Shown piece by piece: positions 32,673 through 47,859 of a DNA stretch of 64,000 nt. Every line of letters begins with the position of its first letter. Position 1 is the first letter of the stretch. Source of the stretch: Paragonimus skrjabini miyazakii (taxonomy: Eukaryota > Platyhelminthes > Trematoda > Plagiorchiida > Troglotrematidae); NCBI GenBank assembly GCA_014338405.1, contig JTDE01000179.1:101272-165271 (forward strand), written 5' to 3'. The notes beneath the pieces are model-generated. The model saw only the letters and a list, made by a program, of their open reading frames with translations, was not told the origin of the DNA and searched no databases. Made by a program: the position numbers and the translations under genes.

Positions 32673-35600
32673 ATCACGTGAATTGTTTTTTACCGTCCAT
32701 TCAACTGCAATCTGTATCCCGCTTTACCGGACTATACAGATAATCAGTATGCAACAAGCTGTCGAGCAGACAGGCAGTGGCACCATAATGAGGACTCAGA
32801 AAAAGTGATTTTAACATTCTCCGTGCGATACGCTTCTTTGTTTATCACCCGATTCTGGCCTGATTTCTGCAAAACGTTAGCGCAGTTAGGTTTTTATCAT
32901 GTACCGTTGAGTTAATAGCAGTCAGGCAATGATGCCATCTACATCTGCCGAAGAGGCACAATACAGTTTTTCTGGTGCGTTGCAAATATGAAATCATGGT
33001 GCTGTTTTGTTCGTGCATATAATAGTTCCAAACGGGGTAAAGTCGACTTGGTATTCTCCCTAGTAATTAAGCAAAACTGACCCTCAACAAACGGACGAAT
33101 AGCTACGAGATAAAACTTTCACGTCAGATCATCCCCCATTTCAGTCCGATGACAACTCGTGCCTAATAGAATTTCAGCTTAATCCCCCGTAATCGATAAA
33201 TACACGGTTAAGTTTACGTTTCGATGTCACGTAGACAAATGTTTACTCCGATAGACTTTTGGCCATAATGTTTACTCAAACGGCAGGAAATTATTTTAGT
33301 ATAATTTTCTTCATTTGCTTTGGTCAGACAAAAAGAATTTTATCAGTTAATCGTTAAAGTTATTATCCAAACGGGCAAGGATAATTTATCTTTGGTGTCG
33401 TATTTCCATAGAACCTATACTAGACCCGAGGATGTTAGGGTCTTTACGTTGTGAATGTTTAGAAATGTTTCAGAAATCAAATGTAAGTATTCTACTTTCT
33501 TCTCAATTTGCTGTCAGAAAATGAGGAAAACAACAAGGAAAACGATCATATCTGTAGGTGGCGATCAATAAGTCAATTTTGTGACGCGCAATTAAGATGG
33601 CTGCTTATAATACTTATGGAATTTCTTCAACAGCGTAACTGAGGCTGTTCAGACAGGCGGAAAGACAGCCGGATACTGCATGGGTTTGTCAATGAATGTA
33701 GAAGGTTAGTAATATTGAGAGTTAAGTTGTCATCCTAATCGTCCCACTTCTCATCTGGTGTTGGTTTTAACCGTACACACATTGTTTCAAACTTCATTTG
33801 AGCAATCTTAGATTTCATAAAGCCAGATTTTGAAAATAGACTAGAGCGGCTGCTCATTATTTTGAGCTCAACCAAATACACTTAAGCATTTTATAACTCA
33901 TATTATTAGACAGCAGTGAGTAAAAATAATTGTCACATCCTGCATAAACTTATGATGTGCACCATTTACGATGAGCATTTTTATTTACGTTCTGTGAAAG
34001 AGACCCCCGTAACATTCTTTTCACTGATTGCTTGGAGGAAGGTTGAACGAAAGTTGAATCAGAAAATTATGTTTCTTGAACCAGGGACTGCCTTTCCTAT
34101 CAGAATCGTTCCTTACAATGAACACATTCAATGACAGACGACGTTGGTAACATTTCGATTTTATCATTCCGATAAACCTTTTTCAGTTTGCATACCATTC
34201 ACACGTCAAATGTGAATTTATTTCGCGACCTGTTTTACCTATCTGATAATGATAATTAATTAAACAAGTATCCGAGTTGGGCGGCTATTGATTATTCAAC
34301 ACATTTCGATTATATGTATTCAAATCTGTTGTATCGAAAAGTTGATAACTGTGTTTGAATCATACACTATCTGTTTGCACACTCAAACACCTAGTTGATG
34401 TTTGAATTGATTGCAATATGTTCGAAGAAATTTCGAACTATTTATCAAGGTGCAATTAAACAATGTTGTTTCCTGACTCAACAATGCTCATATGTCCGTA
34501 AATTATGACCAGTAAAGCAGAAAACAAGAATGTTTCAACCATCTGCTTCATCAACAAATCAAGCAAAATCAGTCATGCATTTTCTTGCTGGACCGGTAAA
34601 CCCGTAAACACAAACGTAGCCACCATACTGGCACTGTAGACACATTTTATACGAATTCTTGAAATACAAATAGCCTTAGAGCCTTTTCTTTTGCGTATAC
34701 TCGTCAGATTAGTATTTGTTTACTAACTACATTATATTCGGGAACCTATAGCCAAGGAAAATCTGTCAACATTAAGAAGTGAGAATCACCATATGAAGTA
34801 GAATGTGCGCGAACAGTGGACGCCATCCGTAGTATCATTACGATCTTTTCTTGTTCCATGGAACTGAATAATGGACTTCAGACAAGACATATATTAGAAC
34901 TAATCAATTGTAAGTAGACGCGAGGTTTCACATGTCCTGTGATTAATTAATTTTTTCACGCTCGTAATAAGAGTTGTTACAAACAACCATAAAGTGGCAT
35001 TCGCACATACAAGGACCTTGAAGTGAAGAAAGAAAACATGTACACTACTGTCATTAGCACTCAATTTCAAATAAGAAACAACCGCAAAAGTAATATTGCG
35101 AGGGGCAATCTCTTCGTTTGGGAAGCGTCATCAATCAAACAACATTTGGGCTCGTTCATCATAAATTACACAAAATATTAATCAATGACGAATTCACAAA
35201 CTGGTTTAATTTGCCAAACTTCAATTGTAACACAGGTAGAAAACTATAAAAATGTTGCGCAGAATGGGCGTTATATATACGAAGCAAAATATTGATGATT
35301 GTGTTTGTAACTTCATTACAATTTCACTGTGACGAGAAGCCGAATGTGCACTGTGTTCAGCTTAACAGTGATGAAAGTTTGACCGGGAAATACCTGTTAA
35401 TCAAACTGGAAAATGGGGTGAGTTAAATTCTCCTATAAAGTCAACGAATGTGATTTCTTGACCAATTCGACATATCTGGCGTTGAACTATTTTGCGGTCA
35501 TTATTACAATTATACTGTATTGAACGTTGACGCCGATATTCTTACGGTCTTTTAAAAAAAAGAAGAGCCAGACGTGCGTCTAACTCTTGTAAAACCTCAT

Positions 35601-38600
35601 AGGTATTACTTATTCTTGCACGGTCAGTACGTGATAGCCGGTGGATGTGTCTTCGAGGTGACTGGGGGGGTCGCTGCGTGAATGAACGTGCACCGCTCTA
35701 CTGGGCTAATATTTCACACGGGCTCTAAATCCCATTCATTTATGCCCACTAGAAGTCAACCGCAAAGTAATCAACAATTTCAACTTATCACACAGACAGT
35801 ACCCTGATCTGAAAAAAATTGATTAAAACCGATTTCTTTTAATAAAAGTAAACTGTGGGACCGTTATTTCGTTCCGAACCCAGCTTAGAATTGCATGAAA
35901 AGCTACACAGGTAGTTTTATTAATTGAACCATCTTTAAATATAGAAATCATACGTTCGGTTTTCAACTCGTTTGCTTGTTTTACTAAAGTCTTGATGAAT
36001 AAGCCATACAGTTGTCTCATCTAAACGCCAGATCCATTTTCGGGAATTGGGAAACATAGAATAGCTAGGTTTTAGGAAGAATGTTGTTGATCGCACTGTG
36101 CAGATTGTTGTTTTGAAACACACTCAATTTTACTATTTTACCATCTATACCAGACATACGTTAAATTTGTTCCTGTTCGAAGAAGCCAACATTTATCCCA
36201 GATTAACCGTTGTCTACTGTATCTTTATAAATAATGCAAATGATGAAGTATAAATTTCTGCCACATGTCATCAGTTTTCGGCCTTGCTACGGAAGATAAA
36301 TGTGTCTGATGCTTCTAACAACCAATAAGAATAAAATAAGTCAAATCACAAACTGAATCAGAACGCTCAAAAAACGTGAACCACACAAACTGAAATTACG
36401 GAAGTTTGTTTGTTACACAAGTAACCATAGTTGCATCGTATCAACCTGTGGCGATTACAAGGAAGCAATCAAGATATAGTACAAGAAAACCGGCATTTTA
36501 CTGAAGCGACTAAAAATGGAAGTCTTCCAGAATAGATACCGATCAAGTGCCTACTCGAAGCAAAGTTACACAGTGTGACGCTTCAGTTCATGTTATAAAA
36601 CTTATACGACGGGGAAATGAACATCATAGAAAGTGATTTGATAGTTGGCCTGATTGCTTTATTAATTCATTTGCATTCGATAATTGCATGCCACGTTCTA
36701 TCCTTAATCATCAGATCTGTTAAACCACCATCATTTTACGGATTGAATGTCCGTTGAATATCTGCTGAGACTGTGCCTTCTGTTTGTTTCTGATTCGTTT
36801 TTTTCCAAATTGCAGCAAAGCGTGTTTCTGTTTATGAAATATTGCTTTTGAGCTACACACAAACTGTCCGTCAGATCCATTCATAAAAACGCTTTCAAAG
36901 CGTCTCCAGTTCACCGTACTGGCCGGACGAGCGTGATCAGTACTACAAAGTCGATATATAGAAACAAGTCCCTTTCCTTTATGGTTGATTTCAGGTTGTC
37001 AATATCTGGTTCAACAGATGTTTGTGTGTGTCAATCACATAACAGTGAGGCATGCATTGCTTGAGGTGGTACCGTCTGTATGACTGTTTGCAGTTGCATA
37101 TAAACTCAACTCAGCTCACTGCTCTTATCCACTGTTCGAAATAGTCAGGGTTAAAGCTTGAAAGTGCAATGGAACCAAATCTAGCCAATACCTTTACCTC
37201 AAATTTGCTAGTCTGTCTCAGGCCGTACCCACGATATAAGTGGCGAATGACAGGAAGCTTGGTAGCGTAACCTTCATGGTTTCGGTTAAAAACTTGAGGC
37301 TGGTAAGAATGTGATAAACCGTATATCAATTTGACTAGATTGAAACATAGCTGAATACTCTCATAGCTGATTATATCTTGGAATGACTCGAGGTGAACAG
37401 TTAGGCAGCTGTCATTTTCACAGGCAACGCCAACAATAATTTGTTCTTGTTTATTTGGCGATTATGGTGAAAGATCAATGAAAACATATGGATTCAAGTT
37501 GGGCATTTTTACACTGTTTCACAGTATAGTCATTACCGTAATTCTCAGCCTGATGTTTATTGCTATTTTGAAACCCATATGCCCTTTTTACTGTTGTTAC
37601 ACGGAGTAAATAGTAAAAGATTTGTGTAGCTGGATCGTACTGCAGAAGCCTTTCATCGATTTCATTAAAGTTGGCTTTTACTGAATGCATAATAAGCGGT
37701 AATTAAGTTTGTCTTGCATAACATGCAAGTGCCATATAATTATTTTGTAATAATGAACATATAATTCTCTAAAATTAAACCAAGGAAACTGAGCGTTTCA
37801 TTAGGCAATCCTCTAACAATAGGTTAAGAGAGAGAGAGGTATGCTTTTCATTTGCTTGAGAAAATAGTTCGCCAGCAAACGCAAAAAACGGTATTCATAT
37901 TGGGCAAATTTTATAGCCTGAAGAAATGCAGATAAGAATGGTTTCGATATTCCCGTTCTATAAATAAGCGTTAGCTGGCTATATGCCCCTATTGAAGGGT
38001 TAATCAGATTTGCATGAACATAACAAACTTCTGTGCAATCAGAAGTTGGTTCTCACAAGTTCTTCTGGTTTTTTAAGATCAGAACTGTAAAGTTAAACCG
38101 GGCGTTATATTAAATGATTGAAATAAAAAGGCTAGTAATGTTTATTATGGCTGAACAAATAGGGTCGTGTACATGCCAAATTGCCCGCATTAACAACGTT
38201 AAAATTAAATCTAGCTGATCGGTTACAATAACGTGACTTACATAATTTGATGTGTATGTCCTCATGTGGATCGATTCTGTTGTAATTAATGTGAATTTAC
38301 TCACACATTTTACTACATAACATAGGAGAATGAAATGTGCTTGGGAGTTATGTGACCAGATTGAAACACAGGTAACGATTAACTCGTTCAGAGAAGATAG
38401 TCATATGGGTTGTTTGTCTTGACCTTCGCAGCTGTCTGTAATAGTGATCGTGTATTACGTGTGCACATAGGGGAGCATTATTTATGGTTTTCGTAATCAG
38501 TGGTTAACTGACAGAAATATCAGGCGCCTTGCAGTGATTACCGTATCTATTCTCAGTTCCCAGTGAATTTTACAATGATGCCATGTAAGATCAAATGGTG

Positions 38601-41600
38601 GTCCACAAAAATATAATCTCAAAGTTTTTTCCCAGTTTTAAAAGTACACAACGTGCATAGTTGCAGCCGGGTTATCTAGCTGATATGATTTATTGGTTAA
38701 TTAATTTGTTATGCCTGTGCATTGTAGTAGGTTGCACTGTTTTTGGGCATTCCGTCTAATGCGGCTATGCTGTCTACACAATAAATTTGTCATCAGTTCC
38801 AATAGTAACAAAGACAGTACGTTTTCCTCAAGGAAAATTTTAAACACAAATCGATTTATGTTAGGTGATCCACGTACTTTACTGTTCTTATACAGTGGTT
38901 GTATAGGATAAAACTTACTTTGCATGGGAATGGCGTGATCAACAGCAAGATGGATATAAAGAAGATAGGTTTGAGAGCGCACATTTCATTGCTATACTAA
39001 GAGATACCCTCGGACTGACACGAATGTGGCTCCTCTGTGAAAGAGTTTAGCAGTAACTTGGTATACATAAAACATTTTTTCAAAATAGAGGGGCAATGTC
39101 GTCCTGTACGATGTTGTTGCGCGGCAACATCATATTTTTTTGGGTATATTGATATGTAAGTTTACGAGGTGAGGTAAAATCATCGGAGTTGTGGTTAAAC
39201 AGGTGGTCATTAAAATGTAGGATGTACGGATTATGGACGGGTTGTACGAGTTATCCGCACTTTAGTTGATAAGGTCCTCAATGGATATATTGTTCATATT
39301 TTGTAATGTAGGGTACGGTTGAGCAAATAATGTTCTGAAACATTCAAATGGACCAAACAGTGGGATTTTTTTAATTAATTTACTGCAATTAGAAAAGTTG
39401 TTTTGTCAGGTGTAGATTAAATTAACACGTTCATTGACCAGCAATTGTTTGTATAAAACTGCACTGCAAATCCACCAATCTTTCATCCTTTTTGGCATTG
39501 ATACATATAGGTTGGCGAACGGTCATTTTATGCGGTTAACAGTTCTGTGCGGACCACTGCTGTAAACTTTGGGTGTATATGCTTAACTTCCACCGAAAAT
39601 CGGTCCGATAAATGTAGGGGTGGGGGAAAAATCAATACCAACAACTTGAAAATCAAAGCTCTGTGTAGACTTATATGCGTGGACTGAACACTCAACCAAA
39701 CAAACACACAACTTATTAGACAACAAAGCACTCTTCACACAATATGGTTAGAAACATTCATAAGCCAAATGCGTCCGCCCTGGTATGAAAACTGTGGAAT
39801 AATGAACAGTGTTCAGGCAAAGTGCATAGGGACACTCCACAGCTTAAAATACGTCTTGACATCTTCGAACATATACTCATAACAGTATGATACATCACCT
39901 GTTCATTCCCATTTATTTGCTGTTTTTCAGCGAAAGCTTCAACCCCAGCAGTTATCAACAAGAGAAATGCAGCCAAATGGATATTAATTGAATGAGCGAC
40001 CGTATGAAAATGCACAAGATGTAAATGAACTTAATGCTTAAAATAACTAAAACCATCAATATGTAGGAAACAGGAAGTGGAAAAGAAAATGTTGTCGGTT
40101 AACCTTACCAACGTGTTCGATTTTGTTCCATGCGATAAACGGCGTAAAATTTGTTTGAAAAATACAAACAAATCATTTGTCAGTTGGCTTAATGACAGTC
40201 TAGATTTACTGACCGCTCGATTAGACCGTGCCATTATTCAGCTGAAAATAAATCATTTCAGTTATTCCCGGGTAATAATTTTAATTGCCAATTTTTGAAT
40301 ACATTAAAAAGAAGCATGGACAATGCTTTTATTGGCAAAGTAATCTACAATAATACATCAACACTGCTGATTAAGCACGGACCTGCACAACTAAACAAAG
40401 TTTACAACACCAAGTGTTCAGCATTATCATTGTTCTCTTTGTATTGCACTACCAAGCACAATTAAACCACACTGTGAAAGGTTAACATCCAATTTGGATT
40501 AACTTTCACTGGATGCTACTTGAGATATTATGCATTTGTCAGTAGATAAATGTGATCAATGCAAGCTCCAACAAAGCTAAAGTTTTAGAGGATTTTCGTT
40601 GTTCGTTCACAAAACCACGACCTGTTTTTATCTTTTTTTGGACTAATCAAGTCAGTGTAATCTGACATCAAGTTAACTCAACAACATTCACGATACGACC
40701 TCTTATCTACACTGGTGATCAATAGGGACTGCAATCGTACAGGCAGAGAGAATGAGGCCTGTTGAATAAATTTTGACTTACGACTTACCTTGCCCCCCAC
40801 TTAGTTTACATATCAACCGCTCAGCGTGCAACTGTTGACAGAAAGCTATATGATTCATCGTTACTTCTTCTGAAATGTTGTTTGCTTTACGAGAGTTGCT
40901 GGTGAATTTTCTAAATAGCTTGAATAGGTTGTCTTGAATTTGATTTGCAGTAGTTTTTCTACACCGCTACCGCCATGTATCCATTGCGATAAACGGAATG
41001 TTTATTACAGTTCTTGGGTGATCTGTTCATAGTATCGTGTGATGACCCTAAACTCTGCCTGGCTATTCCTCTCTATAATAAGTTTGGTCGTGATGGAATC
41101 TTGACACAGAGCGTTAATTTTAGGATGAACACCAAAGCCATTTGCAATACACGTATTTTGAGACAACACATTCAACAAGCCAATGACTAGATTATGCATA
41201 CCCGTCAAACCACTTCAGCATCGTGGTGGGACGCTAACAGATCATTTCCGTTTTTAGATAGCAAACTAGGATTTGAAGAAGTTTGTGGGTCATATAAAGC
41301 CAAGTGTGCAAAACACAACAAAAGTGTAAGACCATCCAGTTAGTATTAGTCGATTTCGTCAGAATCAAGTCTAAAACGTTATTTTGTGCATACCGGCTTG
41401 AGGGTGGATAGAGAGAAAATTTGACTTTTAAAGGCAAACCGCAGTCAAGTATTCGATGGGACGCTAGTAAAAACTATCAACCTGCAGCATTAGCCAGAAG
41501 TTAGTGGATCATGCGAAAACCATGTTTTTAACGGAGCACATATCACTGCTTTAACTTGTAGACGTTTACTAGTTTCTCCGGTAATCTGGGCACGAAACTA

Positions 41601-44600
41601 TTGTATCCACTATGACAGTTATGAATAGCACTTTGCATAAAATTTGATCTGTCCACCTCAAGCTATCAAGAATTGAAAACTCGTTTTAAGGAAGGGGTAT
41701 ATTTTAGGTTTTTGCAAAATTTGGGGTCATCAAAAGACACCATAAACCCAACCATAAGCTTACGCGCCAGATTTGAAACTCACCGATTAGAAAAATTGAA
41801 AGAAGCAGTGAAGACCTCGTTAAATTTCAATACGACAAAAGCACTGCGAAGGCAAACTCGACTCTGAGCTCATTGAGATCGTAGAAAGCGTGCAGCAGAG
41901 GCTAAGCAGTACACAAAGGTTTAAGTTTCAAAATAAAACTGCTGTAAAACATGCAGCAGTCATCGTTGTCAGATTTATGCTTGGTCCAGATTGAAGATGA
42001 AAGTGAAAGCAAAAGTTTAAATCTAACTCGGCCTACCATTTTTCCACATGGTTTAACATTGACTTGCGCGGTGATTCGATAACAACGATGTTACTATAAA
42101 GGAAAATGAATGATTTATGGTTTCTTCACAGTTTCGTTTTTAACTTCTGTGCGAAAATATAGGTGTCATTTAATTAGGATTAGGGTAAATAAAAGACTGT
42201 AGAATGCTTTCTGCACAGTGATTTGCCTCGGCGCATTTCGTTACATCCCATATTGGACATACTGCAGTCTGCGGATTTATATAGCACAATTCAATGGACG
42301 TTGTGAAATTAAACAACGAAACCAATAGCCACACAAGCACGTACACACACATCAGTACTTATCGGTTACCAAGACAATTTGGTACTGCTGCGCAGGTTTT
42401 CTAGTATGCAAAGAGCTGGCTTCTGTTTGTCAATTGCTGCCGCTTCCGCGAACCGGAGATCCCATCATGTGAGTACCAGGTAACTTACGTACGCTAAATT
42501 GGGCTGCATTTACGCAGTCGGGTCAACAGACGTTACAGTTTGTGTCCGCAAAACCCCCGTGAGTACCACACTGCCTCAACCTGATCAGAAAGATCACAAA
42601 GTACCGTCGTAATCGACTGTTGTATTCTTGTTGACATACCGACCTCCGTTTAACCTAGAGAAAGTCGTTCAGATACTATACGCAACAAATAATCGAAAGC
42701 TTCTTTGGTAAATGGAGGTGGCACCAGCTAACATGTGGAAGCTCTCCCTTTGCTATCAGACAGAACTGGTCGTCAGTACCAAATTGCCCTGGTAAATTAT
42801 ACTCACTGATGTATGTATGCATGTGTGATGTTGAAATTTGTTGTGTAACCCCCCAGGCTACATGGTCTACTTGATGGGTTAAAACGACAGGTGTTTAAGC
42901 AACACCGTAAAGAAACTACCTGTAGCTTCTCTGCTCCAACGCGTTACAAGAAAAATCCCCCTAAAGTTCGACCTAATGTATCCTGCAGCATCCAACTTTC
43001 ACTGGTATTCGAAACACTAATTGATTCAAGAAGTTTTCCGACACAGACAACCACGTGAACCGTAGCCTTCCTGAAATATTGTGACCTGAAGAGGTTTCGC
43101 AGTGTCTCACTACTGAGCTTGTGTAGAGGAAAATTGGTTTAAGGGTCGTAGAATTATTGAACGGCATCGACTGATAAGTAGACACTGGAACTTCCGATCA
43201 AAACTTTTGTTTCGTTACATATTAGAAAACCTTTTCCGATGCCGCGATATTGCTGATGGAATGTCCTTGGCATTCGTTTCACCGACTAGTGAAGTGTAAC
43301 CTAACGATTTACGCATGGACGCGGAAGACTGACTGTTCACACGGAAGAGGTCACTGTAGACTACATTTGATGTGCCAGGTCAAGCGCTACGAGTGCGGTG
43401 TTAATCATACGCATGTAACGATATGATATTTGATTTTGGGGAAATAACTTTGGAGGTATGTTGCATTTCATTTTCAACAACCGTCAGCAAATCGTTTCAA
43501 CAAGTCCATTCAGACGATAGAAACAGTAAAAAAAAGTGCCAAACGTGGAGTAAAATGATTATTTCCGCAATACTGTTGCCCGGCACACATCTGAAAACAG
43601 AACTGAACAATGCAAATTAAAAAGTACTGATCAACAAATGTCTTCAACAGTTGTAGAACAACAGTCAACTCTATTCTATTTTATTGTCCATAACTTGTTT
43701 TGGGAACAGATTTTCTCGTGGCTGAGTTTGAAATTCGTATTCTTATTGAAAATGTCATTAATATTTTACAACGGAAAGTCTCTCATCAAACTCATGAAAG
43801 TAACTACATTAGGTAGATAAAATGACAGGATTTTATTTGTAAGGCTACAGAAATTGCACATGGCCTGTAACATTAGGCATATTGGTTATACAAGTTTACA
43901 AAATGATTACAAGCGCAGGCCCGTTTATGGATTATGACATTCTCCCCGATGACATTGGGACATCTCAAAGCCGACACCCACAGAATATAAATTATACATT
44001 ATGGACCTGAGCTGCAGCGTCAAGCATGTATTATAAGAAATGTATTCTTAAACAGTAATTTATCTTTGACCAATAACCAGTATAACTCACCTTGGCACCC
44101 TCGCATGGAGAACGGCTTAAGTGAACTGGCTTGATTTTTGTGGAGGTTTTCTGTTAACAACTAACAAATCCGACGTTTACGTCAAATCAGCTTCAAGTAA
44201 CAACAATTTATTTTGAATATTTTCTTCATCATATTTCTGTAAGTCAAGATAATCAAGCAATCAGTCGTTACAGAGAAATATTTTTTTCATGGAGCATCTA
44301 CCTTCATCACCGGTGTTGTCATGGAAACGTTTTGATTTGCCGTCAGAATGTTGAGTTTCACATGTTTGTTTCAAATTTGTGGCCAGTGTTGCAAATGTTC
44401 TGATCATTGGAATAGAAATATTTTGAAAGGTATTCGAACTAATAATCCTTGTTTCTAACTCTGTTGTCGAAACAATCGCTTGTACTATGTGCCCTTCAAT
44501 AACTGGAATGAGAAATCTAATTATTTTGGCCTTTCATCTTTTATTGATCTGCAAGAACAAGTTCTGCCCACTGCCGACGGCAAGGCAGGTGCGCAACTAT

Positions 44601-47460
44601 TATTAAGTAGTTGCTTTGTGGTAAATTCAAATAAATGCAAATCTGGTTATGGAATGCGACGTAGACAGTGAGTAGCGTCAAATGTTTTAGATGAAATAAC
44701 TGAGTTCAGTCGAATGTAAGTGGCATATTCTGAAAAAGTTATATGAATCCTGTCCTGCAAAACCCAGCCATGTGGCATGTTTACAATGACTATCTTGTTA
44801 GCTTTTTACCCATAGTGATGTCAAGTTTGGTAACAGTGATCGGCTTCGCTTTCGAGGCTAATGGCTGATCCGCTGGATTATTCGTCCAGCACAGTATCTA
44901 GATGTCAGGCGTTTCAGCACTAAACAAGATGACGCGGAAATATTTGTTCTGATGACATTACATCGATCTGTGACAAAACGTTTCCAGTGCAAATTTTAAA
45001 CTCGAGGTCTTAAAACTCAACCACATAGTGTTGTGAACATTGAAACGGTCTTCCCTTTCTTTTCGGTTATGAATTATAATGAGGCGCGATTCATGCGGAA
45101 ATAGCTTATTACGAATATGTGATTTGTCTGAAACGAAAAACAAGAGAAGGAAAAACCCTAAAAGGAGCTACATAGCAACGATAAAACCTACCATATTTAT
45201 ATATTTTTAGCATTAGGGAACTACAAACTGTTAAAGAATCTATGAGTTTAAAATCGCCGCAGAATTAAGTTCAACGCTACCAACCAGATTGAGCGGAACC
45301 AATGTTAGTCCAGGTGTTGTTTATACGCATGCTCATTTTTATGTTGAGCAACGTAAGAAAAAGAATAAAGTCTGGTGCAATCTATAAATCGGTTGAACTG
45401 AACTGCACAGCTGCCCACATCTTGCCATTTTGTTTCACGGAAAACGGAAGGGTTAATTAATTGAAACTTAAGTGTCTAGCAAATCAGCAACCATGCCATT
45501 AATCGTTAACGGAGCTCAGAATAATTTTGAGACATAGGGTCTATTCAGCTGAATTAATTTCAACGTTCTACGCGAGAGTAAGGTGATCAGAACACAAGGA
45601 TGCGCAGCCAAGTCTGTAGTTCAACTGAAGATTACACCTTGTTCACAAATTTCCTATTTAAAACTTTGCTGGTTTGTTTGGTAGACAATGAAGGTTCAGT
45701 CAGCATAATCTCTTTAATGTGTGTATTTATACGTGTAAATATAGATGTATATCGTGGGTTTCCAAATGCTCATGGATGATAGGAATTCGAATCAGGGGAG
45801 TTTTTCAGAAGACAGAACCAATTCAGACTGCTAAAGATTACATGCTAAACAAGTACCGGCTATATTTTTCATGTCGCTACCCCCATCACAACCACAATGT
45901 AGAACTAACCATATGATATCTTAGTAACAAACTTTATTATCGCTGCTAATATGCTGCTAACTCATTTGAATAACAAAACTGATGTGCTTGTGGTTCTGGT
46001 AAATGTACAATCAGACGGTATGGAACAAGAACCTCTGAATGCCTATCTTACTTTATCAATAGGCACGTGCTTTTGCCCTCAGACTGTATAATAAATATTT
46101 CTTCTTAACAGTGTCGCGTTGCAATACACGCTTCCCCATAAAAATTACTTTGCAAGGCAGCAACCAAGCACGCATGAATACGCTTATCTTACGCCAAGTA
46201 AGGGCAAGCATCGATGTGGACAGTCCTGGATAGGCCCGGGAATTAAGACGGACAAAAAACAAGGTGACAAGCACACAAAAAATAAATGTTATAGATAACA
46301 CAAATCTATTTGTAATGAACTGTAACTGAATTGTATCGAGTACTCAAAATACACGCCCACCTTGTTTGATGCATTGTTCCTGTGAGTCCTTGATTCGTCC
46401 TGTACTAAACGTTACTTAATCGTGTTGCTGTTTAAATGTGCGAGCGTAGTTCGGACTTCAATAATGTGTTCTTCTGAAAGTATATATGAATCGGCTGGAT
46501 AAAGATACTACTCCTGTGGTTGTAACCTTACTCTTGTCTTAATTTATACCTCTGCTGGAATGACATATCCATTCGTTACGTCCTCGTCGAGGTGTCATTT
46601 TTTCTATCCGTAATCTTACGCTTTGGCGCTAAGGAAACTATCTCCGTGAAATAGTTTCGAGACAGCGAATAAAAATCTGTCAAGTGATTCTTCTTGAGAA
46701 TGTTACCAGCTGTAAGTTGACTGTTGCGTTAAATAATAGGCTCAATAGAGTTCTTTCGGGAGAAAACTACACCTGAAATGTATCGATTTGATAACGACAT
46801 GAACCAACCCTTATTAAGCGACTACAAATTGATGACAACAGTTAAACTGCCGTCTTCAATTCGATCTGCAAAATCATACAGTTGTGCTTACACGGCTTCA
46901 TTAGATTTGCCATTTTTAGTTACGTGGTGACTGCCGACAATTTGCACTACGTAGGCTCTAACTGCTCCGAGTCCAAACATTTCTCATAACGATCCTAATT
47001 TGAGGCTTCTTCAAAATGCTTTAAACAGGCGACATCGTACGAAACATCAATTTGTTGGTTGTTACCGTTAACAAAGATTGTTTGAAATGTATAACGAGGT
47101 TCAAATTAAAAGAGACTCATACTAGGAAAATCTTACACACTTTTAAAAATCTGACGCGAGGTAACAGTCACCAAACGCTTCTGAAGCACATATTTTATGC
47201 ATCCCAAAAATGCTATAAAACATTTCACGCGTTTATTAAGGAATTCTGGCTGAAGCATCTGGATATGATAATAGCATTAAACACCATCAAACAAGGTTTC
47301 TTATTTCCAAAACGTCTGCATTACCGATTATTGTTTATTGAGGTGTATGAACGAGCACACATGGTGAAGGTTGTTCTTGTCTTCGTTGATTCTCCCGGCA
47401 AATAATATCATCACGAACGGTCTATGTGGACTTTATTTTGTGCTATTAACTTGCAAAGTA

Positions 47461-47488
47461 AAAACCTACACACAACGTTGTAGGTTTT
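47461..47488. repeat. short perfect hairpin
   Basis: AAAACCTACA and TGTAGGTTTT form a perfect 10-base stem with an 8-base loop. There is no T run on one side only and no bacterial context, so it is not called a terminator. Confidence 0.6.
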
Positions 47489-47589
47489 GAAAGTTAGATA
47501 AAACTGTTCCGTGCTGAACGTTAGTAACATTCGATGGCCGCCTTTGCATTAAAGCAAACAATTCAGTCAGCCTGTTTTGGAAGAATGGG

Positions 47590-47850
47590 AGGCACTTCAG
47601 TTTCGTACCTTCTCCAGCAAATTAGTAGTGTATATCAATGACGCGGTTGCGTTTCAAAAGCTGGCCACGCTTTCATGAGGCAAACGCGCTGACCACATCG
47701 ATATTCGCCATACGTCAAACACGACCGAACTGTGATACCTGAACATTCAGTCACCTTCTCTCGTGCGTAGTAATTAAGTTGCCCGATCACTTCTACAAGA
47801 GATGCAGTTACTGTCCTGGCACCGGCAAACAACAACCTAGCCATAGGATC
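47590..47850 (-). mobile_element. SINE family 1, copy H (minus)
   Basis: AGTAGTGTATATCAATGACG, GGCCACGCTTTCATGAGGCAAACGCG, CACGACCGAACTGTGATACC and GTTGCCCGATCACTTCTACAAG run through the body start, tRNA-like part and 5' head. They help define the head consensus. Confidence 0.65.
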
Positions 47851-47859
47851 TCCGGAATA

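Larger units (their letters stand above)
29270..47580. other. long stretch without confident features
   Basis: I see no full repeat copy and no supported gene in these 18 kb. Noted items are a GC-richer patch at 32.48-32.67 kb and a minus frame at 39758-40000. That frame holds a hydrophobic IHLAAFLLLITAG segment followed by cysteines but has no ATG start. There is a short (GA)n run near 37830. A plus segment at 44513-44588 (SSFIDLQEQVLPTADGK) lies before GCAG/GTG. Confidence 0.35.

Noticed and set aside
39758..40015. Small secreted cysteine-containing peptide with a signal-like segment.
   Set aside because: The frame lacks an ATG before the hydrophobic part and has no promoter, splice or homology support.
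46634..46658. Stem GAAACTAT/ATAGTTTC with a 9-base loop as a regulatory hairpin.
   Set aside because: An 8-base stem is expected by chance many times in 64 kb.
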